From Micractinium sp. NFX-FRZ (lineage: Eukaryota; Chlorophyta; Trebouxiophyceae; Chlorellales; Chlorellaceae), in NCBI GenBank assembly GCA_029339195.1, contig JAPTJF010000110.1:84108-148107 (forward strand): a stretch of DNA of 64,000 nucleotides, given 5' to 3'. This document shows, one piece after another, positions 35,558-45,876 of the stretch. Position 1 is the first letter of the stretch; every line of letters begins with the position of its first letter. Below the pieces are notes generated by a model. That model was not told the origin of the DNA and ran no database searches. It was given only the letters and a program-made list of their open reading frames with translations. Both the position numbers and the translations under genes were made by a program.

Positions 35558-38500
35558 ATGCTTGGCTCGGAATGCGGCAGGCGGCGCACGGCTGGGGCCA
35601 CCGCCGCAGCTGGCCCCCTGGCGGTGGCGGCAGCGGTGGCGTTGTCCTGGCTGCTCCGCTGCGCCTGGCTGCCTGCCATCAGTGCGGAGCTTGAAGGTGC
35701 CTGTGGGTATTGGAGAACATAGTTTGCAGAGGAGCTAGCGATGTGGGCTGGATGCTTCCCTGCACCTGCAGCCTCCTCATCCCCTGACGCCTCGCTCGCA
35801 CCGCCCCTGCCCCCGCTATCCGCCCCTCTGCCCCTGCCCCTGCTGCCCCTCCCCTCTCCTGCCCTCCCCTCCCTTCTGTCCCTTTGCTCACACAAACACT
35901 GGTCCGCCCTCCGCATGCAGATGCCGCCATCATGCGTCGCCTGCGGGAGACCATCGCTCAGGCAGACCCCCAGTGGGCGAGGCTGACCAGCTCCACAACA
36001 CCCCCTGTCACCATCAACAGGGGGTGGGACCCCTCCGCGCCCGACCCGCCCTGCCACTGGTCTGGGGTGGCCTGCAACGCCGACCTGCACGTGACCAGAC
36101 TGTGAGCGGGGGCCCAGCATGCCAACAGCAGGAGGGCAGGGGGCACATGCCAGCGCGTGTTGTGTTGGGGGGCTGGCAGCAGGGGTGGAGCGTGGCCGGG
36201 GTGGTGTGGCATCTGAGGCTATGTGCGTGGGGGAGGCTGGGTAGAGCTGGCTGGCTGGGTGTGAGGCATGACAGGCCTGCACCGGTTGAGCATGCAATCG
36301 CTCCACGTTGTTTGCTGGTTTGGAAATGCACGCCGTTCTGTTTGTATTTGTATCCACTGTGTGTTCAGCACCACATCTGTGCCTGTCAACCCGGGCAGCA
36401 GGGGAGCCCTGCCTGCTTTATTGGGGGGGCAGATGACTCGCCTCCTGTCTGCCTTGCCCCATGCCTCGCCCTTCTCAGACCTGCACCCACCGCCCCCATG
36501 CAGGATGATTGCGGGCTCCACACCTGGTACCGCCCCAAGCACCCAGGCCGCCCCCAGCCCGCTGCTGCCAGAGTTGGCCCAGCTGCAGTGGCTGGAAGAG
36601 CTGCTGGTTGACCGCCACTCCGGCCCCGCCTGGCCAGCCATCCCAGCAGAGTGGCTCTCCGCCGGCGCATTCCCCCGCCTGCGCAGGTGAGGCGGCTGAG
36701 CTGCCGGCGGGACCCAGCGGCTGGGCAGCTGCATGCCAGCGGGCACAGCGTGCATGCACGCCTCACTGCATGCGGTTGTGCCCGTGGCATGCTTGGCCCT
36801 CTGGCAGGCGGGGCGGCGGCGCGTGCACCACTGCTACGGGCTTGGCTGCCTTGCCCCATGCCACGCGCCCACCCACCCAACTGTGCACCCCTGCCTGCAG
36901 GCTGTCACTGATTGGGAGCTCGCGCAGCAGCGGGCTTCCCGACATCGCTCCCGGCGCCCTGCCCCGCCTCCAAGTGCTGCTGCTGCAGTTCCACGGCCTG
37001 AGGGCCACCCTGCCGGCCAGCTGGGGCGCCGACCCTGCCGTCCTGCCGTCATTGGAGGAGCTCTCAGTGCAAGCAGAGGTGCAGGGAGGCATCCCGCCAG
37101 CCTGGGCGCGCGGCTTCTGCCGCCTCACCACGCTGCACATCGTCAGCCTGCCCGCCAGCGCGACCCCGCCGCCGCAGGGGCGCGACATGCCGGCTTACTT
37201 GGCGCGGGCGCACGCTGTCGCAGCCCAGCGGGACATGGTGCGGGCTGAGGACAGCAGCAGCGGCAGCGGTAGCGGCGGCGGCGGGGGCAGCAAGAGCAGC
37301 GGCAGTGGCAGCAGTAGGAGCAGCAGCAGGAGTAGCTTGCCTGCAGTTGGGTTCCCCAAGCTAGAAGTGCTGAGCCTAGTCAACCTGGGCCTGGCAGGGA
37401 GCCTGCCCGCCTCCCTGACAGGCGGCGGCCTCCCCTCGCTGAAAGAGCTGTGAGCAAGGCGCCCGGCTGCCGCTGCTGCGCACTGGCCTGACTGCTCCCG
37501 CAGCTGCTCTGCGGCGTGGTTTGTCGCCGCTGCCGCTGGAATGGCCGCGCAATCTGTCGCCGCTATGGAAGTTGCAACAGCAACAGACCTTGTGTGGCAG
37601 CGGCATCTCCACTGCTGCCCCACCCGTGTACCCATGCCAGTGACCCGCCATCTTCTTGCACATCGCCAATCCCTGCTGCGCAGGCGCCTGCCGTACAACG
37701 GCCTGACCGGCACGCTGCCCCCCCAGCTGTTTGCCACTCACCCACACCTGTCCCAGCTGTGTGTGAGTGCATGCATGTGTGTGATGCATGCTTTGCCAGT
37801 GGTGCATGCCACCCTCCATGTGTGCACCCGCCACTCCCCCACCCGACCTCGCTTTGTTTTTCACCAGACACTGCTCTCTTCTGTGCCCCCACCACGCAGC
37901 TCGACGGCAACTCATTCTCTGGACCGCTGCCCAACGCCTGGGGAGCCTCAAACGTGAGGTGCCTGCCCGCCTGCCTGGCTTGCTGGCCCCCACAAAACAA
38001 TGGGGCCATCCATGCTTGGCACATCCTCCCTGGGACGTCCTCCCCCCTCCCTCCCTCCCTGGTCACTGCTACGGCAGCCCCCAAGAAGGCTGGCCCGCCG
38101 CCATTGGCTCTCCCCCCACCACCTGCAGGCCAGCATCCTGTCCCTGCCCAACAACTCCCTCTCCGGTCCCGCCTTCCCGCCCGCCTGGCTGCTCCCCGGC
38201 GCCCTGCCCCACTTGCGGCGGCTCCACCTGGCAGGCAACGCTGGCCTCACGGGAGGCCTGCCCAGGAGCCTGCCCTGGCCTCTGCTGAAAGAGCTGTGAG
38301 TCGTGTGGTGTTGGAAGCCCTGCTGGCTCCCCTGGGCTTTACATGTTGACATCATGTGGACACATCAACCTGATGAGTTGGTGTGGGCAGGCTGCTGCGC
38401 ATGCGAGCTGGCATGCCGTGGCGCTCCGGTTGCTTTATGTGCCCCGAGGCAGCGTGCCGCTGCTGCCACCACCCTCTCACCCATGGCTCCACACTTGCCT

Positions 38501-39439
38501 CCACACTTGCCTGGCTGGCTGCCTGCAGGTCGGTGAGCGACACACACGTAAGCGGCAGCGTGCCTGACAGCTGGTGCAGCGCGGCATTTGCCGGCAAGCT
38601 GGAGAGCCTGTAAGTGCGAAGCGGGCAACGTTTGCTACGCTGTGTGCTCTGTGCTTTGCTGTGCCGTGCCGCATTAAGAATTTATGGTGCAGAGTCGGTG
38701 CTTGCACCAACCACAATTGCCCGCGCCCATGCCCACCTGGCTGCAACTCTGCCCCTTCTTCCTTCCCCACAACTCTCCACTTGCAACGCTCTGCGACGCT
38801 TGCAGGGATGTGGAGCGCACCGATGTCGACTCCGCCCTCCCCGCCTGCGCCTCGCGCGCCTTCCCTGCCCTGGACCCCAGGCCGACCCACAGCGGCACAG
38901 CAGAGGGGTCCCAGCTGGCAGGGCCGCTGCGGGCGCTGCGGGGCACATTGGCGGTGCTCATGCCAGCGGGCCTCCTGGTGGCTGCTGGCCTCCTCCTCCG
39001 CATGTGGTACCAGCGGCAGCGGCAGCAGCGGCAGCAGCAGTCCCCTGAGGCGGGCGGTGGGGGTGAGCACGAAACGCAGTGCCTGCTGCAAGACCAGCCG
39101 GACAGGGAGCTCCAAGTTCGCTGGGCAGATGAGGCTGGGGCAGGCGGCGGCGGCGGCGGGGGCGGGCACGCTCGGGCCACTCCTGATGCCAGCATGCCGG
39201 CACCGCTGGGGGCCACCCGGCGTGATAGATTGGAGGAATTGCTGAACTCACGTTTGGCAAGGGGCGCAGGTCCCACACAACTGGGGGCGGTGGGGGCTGT
39301 GGACCGTTGTTTTTCCCACCAGCTGCTGTCTGAGCATGGGGCCGTGCAACGTGGCGGCAGCCACTGCAGGGCGCCGCCCCCCTCGCTGTGCGGCGACACC
39401 GACAGCCAGCCCAGCACCCCAGCTGGCGCTTTCCTGTAA
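35558..39439 (+). CDS. LRR receptor-like membrane protein without a kinase domain
   Basis: Nine exons: 35558-35696, 35921-36101, 36504-36686, 36901-37449, 37684-37762, 37900-37953, 38129-38295, 38529-38609, 38806-39439; 688 aa, phases close. The N-terminus has a hydrophobic signal/anchor (about 22-45). An LRRNT cap follows with PCHWSGVAC, then plant-type leucine-rich repeats (LPYNGLTGTLPPQLF, LDGNSFSGPLPNAW, LPNNSLSGPAFPPAW). Most introns fall in phase 2 at the Leu of repeat units, as in plant LRR genes. A Ser/Gly linker of about 35 residues interrupts the repeats. Residues about 524-543 form a transmembrane helix, followed by WYQRQRQQRQQQ and a low-complexity cytoplasmic tail of 140 residues with no kinase motif. 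It resembles plant receptor-like proteins; the ligand is unknown. Confidence 0.82.
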
Positions 39440-39445
39440 ATGTAA
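39435..39445 (+). terminator. Two TGTAA motifs overlapping and following the LRR gene stop
   Basis: The TAA stop (39437-39439) is part of one TGTAA, and another starts at 39441. If either is used the 3' UTR would be very short; no better motif was noticed nearby. Confidence 0.3.
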
Positions 39446-40083
39446 CACCTGCACCTGCTCCCACTATTCTCCTCTGTGTTATCTTGCTTCACTGGCAAGC
39501 CTTCTGCCAGACCGCGCATTTTTTACCCCTGCCGTGCCGCCGGCCGGGCTCCATCCTTTACATTCTTTGTACCGCCTGCCGTCTCAACGGCCTGCCACTG
39601 TCCCCGGCTTGACGTGGCCCCTTGCATCCTCCCACAGGTAACTTACGTATACTTTTGTATTCTTTGTTTGACACGTCTACAAATCTCAGACAGTGAGGTT
39701 GGGAGCTACTGGGCAGGGTCTATGCAGGGTCAAAGTTGCCTACGCCAGGGTGCTGATAAGCGGTGGTCAGCTGGCGCCAGCGAGGCGGGGCTAACCGCTG
39801 CCTCGGCTCCTCAGCTGCGTTTTCTTACGCCAATCCCCGAGCAATACTGAGCTGTATATATCTTTGGTTGGCGAGCCGATGAACCGGCTCAAGATGCCTC
39901 GTTGATGGGTGCCTCGTGCGGTGCCTCGTGGGGTGCCTCGTGGTTGCCCGACGGCATGGGTGCTTCGAACTACGCCCGCCTCAGCGGGCGGCCTACAAAT
40001 AGCAGCGTGTCCGCCAATCTTCGGCTATCATTGCAAACTTCCGTGCTCGAGATCCCCCAGCAAGTGATCACCCCTCCTGCACC
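39440..40083. other. Intergenic: promoter of the FN3-like gene
   Basis: Contains a TATATAT at about 39855 and, at 39894-39947, four imperfect copies of a 12-13-bp unit with the core GTGCCTCGTGG, about 140-190 bp upstream of the next ATG. They may be promoter elements, but this is inference. Confidence 0.45.
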
Positions 40084-40923
40084 ATGATGCGCCCCGCCGC
40101 CCTCGCCCTCCTGCTGCTGGCCTGCTGCGCCAGCAGCGCCACCGCCCGCCCCCTGGGCCAGCGCTTCCTCTCCCGCTTCGCAGCCTGTGCCGCTGGCGTG
40201 GCGCCGGCCGCCATTGATGTGGGCGGCCTGCGCGCCGTGGGCGCAAACGGCCAGATCAGCGTCAGCTTCGAGCCGGTGCCCTGTGCCACGAGCTACAAGT
40301 GGGAGGTGGAGCGTGAAGACATCCCTGCCGAGCGGGTGAGCGGTGGTGAACGGGTTTGGGTATATGAGCTGGGTGGGGCGGCATCAAACTCAGCTTGCTG
40401 CTTTGCCTGCGTGCTTGTGCCTTGCCACTTGCTTGTGCCTCTGAAGAAGCCACCATGCCGCCCTCCTCCTGCTGCGCCACCGCAGGACAATGAGCTCAAG
40501 GCAAACACGACCGTGCCTGCCATCCTTGTTACCAATGTTGCGAATGGGTCACCCTACATTGTGACGGTGCGTTTACAAAGCGTTTACGAAGCATTTACAA
40601 AGGGCCGTTGTGAGGTGGCTGCCAACCTGGGGAAAGCATGCAACTTGAAAAGCACACCAGCACCCTCATACGACGCTCTTCTAATTCCCCACCGCCCTCC
40701 CCCCTGCCCTCCCCTGCAGGTGGCCGCCTGCTCCGCCTCCGCCTGCTCCACCCCCCTGTCCCTGCGCGTGACCCCCTCTGGCCAGGTGCCCGCCACCCAG
40801 CCTGCCGCCACGGCTACCGTCCCTGCCGCCGCCGCCACCAACCCGGCCGCTGGCGCCCTGCCCACATGGTTCCCCTCTGGCTGGCGGGTGGTCACCCGGC
40901 AGCAGAACTTGACCCAGGCTTGA
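40084..40923 (+). CDS. Small secreted protein with a fibronectin type III-like fold
   Basis: Three exons, 40084-40335, 40486-40566 and 40720-40923; 178 aa. The signal peptide is MMRPAALALLLLACCASSAT. Residues about 52-140 read like one FN3 domain: GQISVSFEPVP...SYKWEVE...ILVTNVANGSPYIVTVAACS. A Pro/Ala/Thr-rich linker and a short end (WFPSGWRVVTRQQNLTQA) follow. There is no catalytic motif. Two adjacent ATGs are present; the first is used. Secretion is supported by the signal peptide; the partner is unknown. The gene is convergent with the gene ending at 41482. Confidence 0.7.
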   Translation: MMRPAALALLLLACCASSATARPLGQRFLSRFAACAAGVAPAAIDVGGLRAVGANGQISVSFEPVPCATSYKWEVEREDIPAERVSGGERVWVYELGGAASNSACCFACVLVPCHLLVPLKKPPCRPPPAAPPQDNELKANTTVPAILVTNVANGSPYIVTVRLQSVYEAFTKGRCEVAANLGKACNLKSTPAPSYDALLIPHRPPPCPPLQVAACSASACSTPLSLRVTPSGQVPATQPAATATVPAAAATNPAAGALPTWFPSGWRVVTRQQNLTQA

Positions 40924-41481
40924 GCCCTGGATGTGACCTGCTTGCGCTCGGCATCGCCAGCAGGCAGAGCATTTCACCACGCTCTCTTTGAATTATTTCC
41001 TCACTGCCTTCTCTTTGAGTGAACCAGTACACGCCTGTGCCTCCCGTCATCCTCCGCTCTTGAAAACCAAACCTCATGTCTTCTTAATGTAAAATTCCAA
41101 CATATATTTTGCATGACAAAGCGGTGGCGTGCAGCAGAGGAGGGAGGGCGCAGAATGGGACCGGGCTAGTGTTCTTTGGGGTCAGGCGGGGGAGCTGTGC
41201 TTGCCAGCGCAAATAGCAATGGGTGCAGGAGATGGCAGCAGGGACGGGCGGCCCACAGGACGGGGCTGGTGGAGCAGGGGGGAAGGGAGGAGCACGGGCT
41301 AAGAGCGGAAGGGGTTTGATAGCAGGGATTCGTAGCAGGAGGGTCAGGCCAGCGGAAGCATTCGTAAGTTTGTCGCGCGGCGGGGCGCTGCAGCCTGGGC
41401 CCGGAAATGTGGGCAAGGCGCCGCACACCAGGTCGTGCCAGTCAGCGCCGTGCGGCACCACGTCACACACTGACTGCCACG
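40924..41481. other. Convergent spacer between the FN3-like gene and the chloroplast protein gene
   Basis: 3' UTRs of both genes; no exon was recognised. Confidence 0.5.
41088..41092 (+). terminator. Candidate TGTAA poly(A) signal of the FN3-like gene
   Basis: TGTAA, 165 nt past the stop at 40923. Confidence 0.45.
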
Positions 41482-44393
41482 TCACACCAGGTACCGCATC
41501 GCCGCCAGCTTCACCTTCTTCATGAACTCGGCCGCCTGCTCCTGCTTGGCAGCTGTGGCGCCCTCAATGTTCTGCGGGCAGTGGCGGGGAGGGAGGCAGG
41601 GCAGGTGCAGGCAGGTCGGACACAGCGGCAAGGACTGGGGGTACTCTGTGACTGGGGTACAGGTGGCGGCGGGCCCCCCACCATTTCCAGGCACTACCGC
41701 AAACACTGTCGCCCACACGCTGGGTCGAGTCCCGCGGGTGATGACTGCCTGCTCCATTCCCCAGCCACACTGCAGCCCGAAACCATTCCACCCCCACACC
41801 ACTCCCCATACAACACGCCTGCCCAGGTCCCCACCTGGTCCAGCAGGTCGATGAGCGAGCGGTCAATCTCGTTGGCGGCTGGAGGTTGGGGGAGGGGAGG
41901 GGAAGGGGGAGGGGGAGGGTTGAACGCAAGAGCCAGGTTGGAGGGAGGGAAAAGGGGTGGGGGAAGGCTGTGCAGGCAGGCGGATGCGTGTGGAGGGCAA
42001 GGTGACAGCGGGTGGCGGCGGGCAGCGGGTGAGAGCGCCAAGGGCGCACCGCATGCCTCGCAGGCACTCATCACTCTAAATCAGTCACATATCCCCAGAT
42101 ACCCCAGCCGCGGTCCCCAGCCGCAGTCCCCACCCACCCACCCACCCCGCCCCCCACCCGCCATCTCCAGCAGCACCGCCTTGCATGCACCCTCAGACAC
42201 ACATACCCCAGCCGCAGTCCCCACCCACCCACAGTCCCCACCCACCCACCCGCCATCTCCAGCAGCACCGCCTTCTTGTCCTTGGCCTCCAGCAGCTTCT
42301 TCAGACGGTCCTGGGGGGCAGCCAGGCTCTGGGCAGCCTTCTCAACCGCCTCCACCGCCTCCTGCAGGGGTGTAGGGAACCGGCAGGCAGCGCCAGGCGG
42401 GGGAGAGGGGTAAGAAGCCGGTAGACAGCGGCAGGCAGGGGAGAGGTGGGTGAGGTCCTAGGGCACCCCTCCCCGCCCTGCTCAGCAGGAACCAGCTGGG
42501 CCTGAGGCACAATCCGTGCGGCCCCGCAACTGGCCTCCCGCCTGCCTCAGCGTGCCTCCCTCTGCACCCTTCACCTCCACCGGCCTTCCCGGCCACCACC
42601 GCCACGCCTTGCGCATGCCGGCGGCTGTGGGCATCTCTGCCATGCCGCATGCTCCCTCCCTCCTGCCCACTCCCCATCCCCTCACGTTGAGGTAATCCCT
42701 CAGCGTTGTCAGCTCCGCCAGCCGCTCCTCGTCGGGCAGGGTGGAGAAGCGCTCCAGGCCTGCAGGGCGGGTGTCCCCAACACAGCAGCAGGGGGGAGGC
42801 TTGGGTGGGCGCAGGCAGCCGCGAGGCGGGGGAGCGCTCCAGGCGTGCAGCTCAGGAGGTTGTCGGGAGGGGGGCAGGCATGTGATGGCCAGGCACCGCG
42901 ACGGCCGACCTTGTGCATGGCTTGAGAAGGGAGCGGGTGGGCGCAGGCAGCCCCACTGTCGCCGGCTATGAAGCCTGCGTCACGTCCGCCCCCACCCCTG
43001 CCCACCCACCCGCCCGCCGCTACCCCAACCCGCCTCCCACGCCTGCAACGCCCGCCCCTCCAGCACCCCGCAGCACCCGCCTGCACCCCCCAGGGCACCC
43101 CACCTATCCGCCGGTCCAGGTCAGCAAAGAACTCTGGCGTGAGCATGGGGCGGCAGCGAGCCACCTCAAACTCCATCTCAGGCGCCTCCGTGTCCAAAAA
43201 ATACTCTGCCAGCGCCAGAGGGTCGGTGGGGGGCGTGCGGGCCTGCACGCACGCGCGGCGGCAGGTTGCGATTGATGCACGTCAGCATGCATGTGATGGG
43301 TGATGCATGCCACGCATTGGCAGAGCGTGTGGGGACATCCATGAGGCTTGTTTGCATATTTAGGGGGCACGTCATGAGAGGCCTGGTGCGGAGGGCGGCC
43401 GACGCGCCTGCACGCGCATGGCGGGCGGGTGCGGGCAAGGGGTGGCAAACCACACACTTGAGGCAAGCAAACGGAAGCCGCCTGCTAACCCCCTGCGCCT
43501 TCCGCAGCCCCTGCTCCTGCTGTGCCGCAAAATCAGACACAGGCATACTCAGACACCAGCTGGCTACACGACAAAAGAAGGACCCTCACCCCCTGCGCCT
43601 TGCGCTGTACCGCACAGCGAGGCAGCGGCGGGGCGGCACTGGCTGGCGACAGAGAGGGCCCCCCGCCCGCTCACCTCCCGCTTCTTCTGCAGCTCCTGCG
43701 CCTGCTGGAACGCAAACTCCTCCATCTTGCGCCCAAACTCCTTGTCGCCGGCAATCTGGGGGGGCAGGGGGCGGAGGGGCGGGGGATGGGCGTGGATGCG
43801 GTAAGGGAGGGGCGGAGCAGACTGGGCAAGGCCCCGCATGTCTTGCCCCCAGCCGTCTATGCCGGAAGGCAGCAGCTCCACGTAGCTGCCCAGAAAGACA
43901 GTCCCGGCTTGGATCGGCACTCTGGCCGCAGCCACAAGCGCCCCCGCCCCCCTGGCCCGGCACCGCCCATCCCAGCTGCCGCCGCCCAGGCGTCCAGGGT
44001 TCCCGCACCCCCGGCACCGCCTCACCTGCTGCTGGAAGAGCTTGCGCTCAATGATGCCCTCTGCTGGTGCGCTCTTGAAGAGGCCCTCGGGGTCCTGCGT
44101 GGCAAAAAAGGGAGGGCGGAGCACGAGGGAAGCGGTGGGCGGGTGGCGGCGGCGGCAGCGGCGGCGGCGGATAAAGCAGCGGCACAGCTGCCCCAGCCGG
44201 CGCACGGCTGCCTCTGCCGCTCGGCATTTACATGCACAGAGCGCAATCACTCAGTTGGGCTGCTGCCGCAGGGGAATGCGCTTACCCAAGCGGTGGCCGC
44301 CACGCGGAGGCCGCTCCTTCCGCTGCGAGCGGTGCTGCGGGCCGTCGAGCGCCACAGGCATCTGGATGACGTTGCGTGTGCTGCAAGCGCCAT
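41482..44393 (-). CDS. Chloroplast-targeted conserved-looking protein of unknown function
   Basis: Eight exons: 44393-44286, 44094-44026, 43755-43675, 43242-43104, 42759-42686, 42361-42250, 41878-41835, 41571-41482; 238 aa, all GT-AG. The first 33 residues (start MALAAHATSSRCLW, rich in Ser/Arg/Ala, ending RVAAT) fit a chloroplast transit peptide. The mature part is soluble and helical: IIERKLFQQQ, EEFAFQQAQELQKKRE, then YFLDTEAPEMEFEVARCRP, DEERLAELTTLRDYLN, DRLKKLLEAKDKKAVLLEM and a C-terminal EFMKKVKLAAMRYLV. No enzyme motif was seen. The balanced, non-repetitive composition suggests a conserved protein, but I cannot name the family. The start was chosen because only this frame gives both a transit peptide and the required phase 0 junction. 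Confidence 0.75.
42156..42274 (-). repeat. Duplicated 3' end and donor of exon 6 (chloroplast protein gene)
   Basis: A 27-bp identical block starting ACCCGCCATCTCCAGC occurs at 42156-42182 and at the true exon end, 42248-42274, offset 92 bp. The copy carries the coding sequence for AVLLEM plus the donor. Confidence 0.85.
43493..43722 (-). repeat. Degenerate copy of exon 3 in the next intron (chloroplast protein gene)
   Basis: The exon 3 end coding FAFQQAQELQKKRE (43675-43722) has a diverged copy at about 43493-43534 reading FAAQQEQGLRKAQ. The copy lacks a good donor. Confidence 0.55.
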
Positions 44394-45020
44394 AGCACCT
44401 GCCTTTGTGGTGCTGGGGAAGCGTGCTGTAGGGCTGGCGGGCGTGTATATGTCGGAGAGCAGTCGGGGGTGTATATGCCTTGAGGATTAGGCGTTTGTAG
44501 GAAGCAGGGGCGGTTCTGAGCGTGTTTTCCATCCATGCTATGCATGCACTGGGCGCCAGCTCACGTCGGACGCTGGGAAGTGGCGCTCACCAGGCATTTG
44601 TTGCAAGAAGCAGGCGTATCAGGATCATAATTTGGCAGTGTTGATGAACTGATCAGATAAGCCAGGTTGTGCATCTTAGCTGCCGCGTTGGCTGCTGGGC
44701 TGCAGGGGGTGCCATCTGCCCGGCAACGCGGGCGGGCAGTTTCAGATCGGTCCCCTCCCTTATTAGCATGGTACCTGGCAGGGGGCATGTGCACACGTGC
44801 TGCTGTCACTTTAAAACCGGCTAGTGAGCAGCTAGCTGATGGAAGCCACCATTGGCTGCAGGCTGCTGACTGGTGCGGCCACAGGCAGCCACGACAGACA
44901 GCTCTTTGGCTCATTACCACGTGTGGCACACAGCCTTCCCCTTACAAGTTGTGAACTAAGTTAGGGAGAAATGCACCACACAAAAGGTCTGGCCGCACAC
45001 TAGCCAAGCGCCGCCTCGCC

Positions 45021-45104
45021 GCTCTGGAGGCGCTCTGGAGGCGCTCTGGAGGCGCTCAGGAGGCGCTCTGGAGGCGCTCAGGAGGCGCTCTGGAGGCGCT
45101 CTGG
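45021..45104. repeat. 11-bp minisatellite, 7.6 units
   Basis: Direct repeat of GCTCTGGAGGC, with two units reading GCTCAGGAGGC. It lies in intergenic DNA. Confidence 0.9.
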
Positions 45105-45831
45105 ACAGCCACTCGAGGGGCAGGTGAGACTCTCTGCCCAGGATGTGCGTCACAATGCCCCCAGACCGCTAGCTCCATGTGGCGCCTCTGCCAGCGGGCT
45201 GCCCACCGGCCTGCGCCAGTGGAACAGCCGACGGTGGGACCGCTGCCGCCGTCACTGACGTGGCATCGGCAAGGCGCCGTACTCGTTGGATTTCCGCTTC
45301 CCGCAGCGGAACCATGCTTGTTCTCAGTTTTTCAACGCATCTGTGCGACGGGCCGCAACCTGGACCAGTCGGTTCCACGGCAGTGCCCGCTGCCGCACAC
45401 TCCTCTCTTGCTGATTGAGTGCACCCATTTCTTGTTAGGGATCAGTCCGCTCTAAGCAAGACCTGGCCCGCGGTGCGCCTTGTCGTATTCCCAAAGTCCA
45501 GCGTGGCTGGCCTCCACTCCAGCCGTTCGCCCCTGTCCTGCTCGTCCCCCCGCCTTTCGCCGCTGGCCATCTTCATCATCACCCTGCCTGCTTGCCTGCA
45601 CCTTGTTCGCCCCCCACCCACTGCCTCGGTCGGCCCATTGGCACTCTTGGGACGGAGGCAAGGTGCCTCGTCGCACCGCCGCCCAAGGCAGCTTACCAAG
45701 CGCTCGAACTTCGCTGCAGATTGACTTCGCCCCCGCAAACCGGCTTGCAAGTCCTTCCTTGGGGGCGCGGCTTTTGGGACGCGCGCGGCCTGGGCTCCTA
45801 GCTTCCCGCGCGCTCGGTCGATTCCTGAGGC

Positions 45832-45837
45832 TATATA
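45832..45837 (+). promoter_or_regulatory. TATA box of the Gln/Ala-rich gene
   Basis: TATATA lies 40 bp before the ATG at 45877, which would allow only a very short 5' UTR. Confidence 0.4.
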
Positions 45838-45876
45838 CCCAAAGGATTAGCGCTCCAACACAAACAACAAGCCAAG

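Larger units (their letters stand above)
44394..45876. other. Divergent intergenic region, 1.5 kb
   Basis: Promoters of the chloroplast protein gene (minus) and the Gln/Ala-rich gene (plus). A minisatellite lies at 45021-45104. No exon was recognised. Confidence 0.5.
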
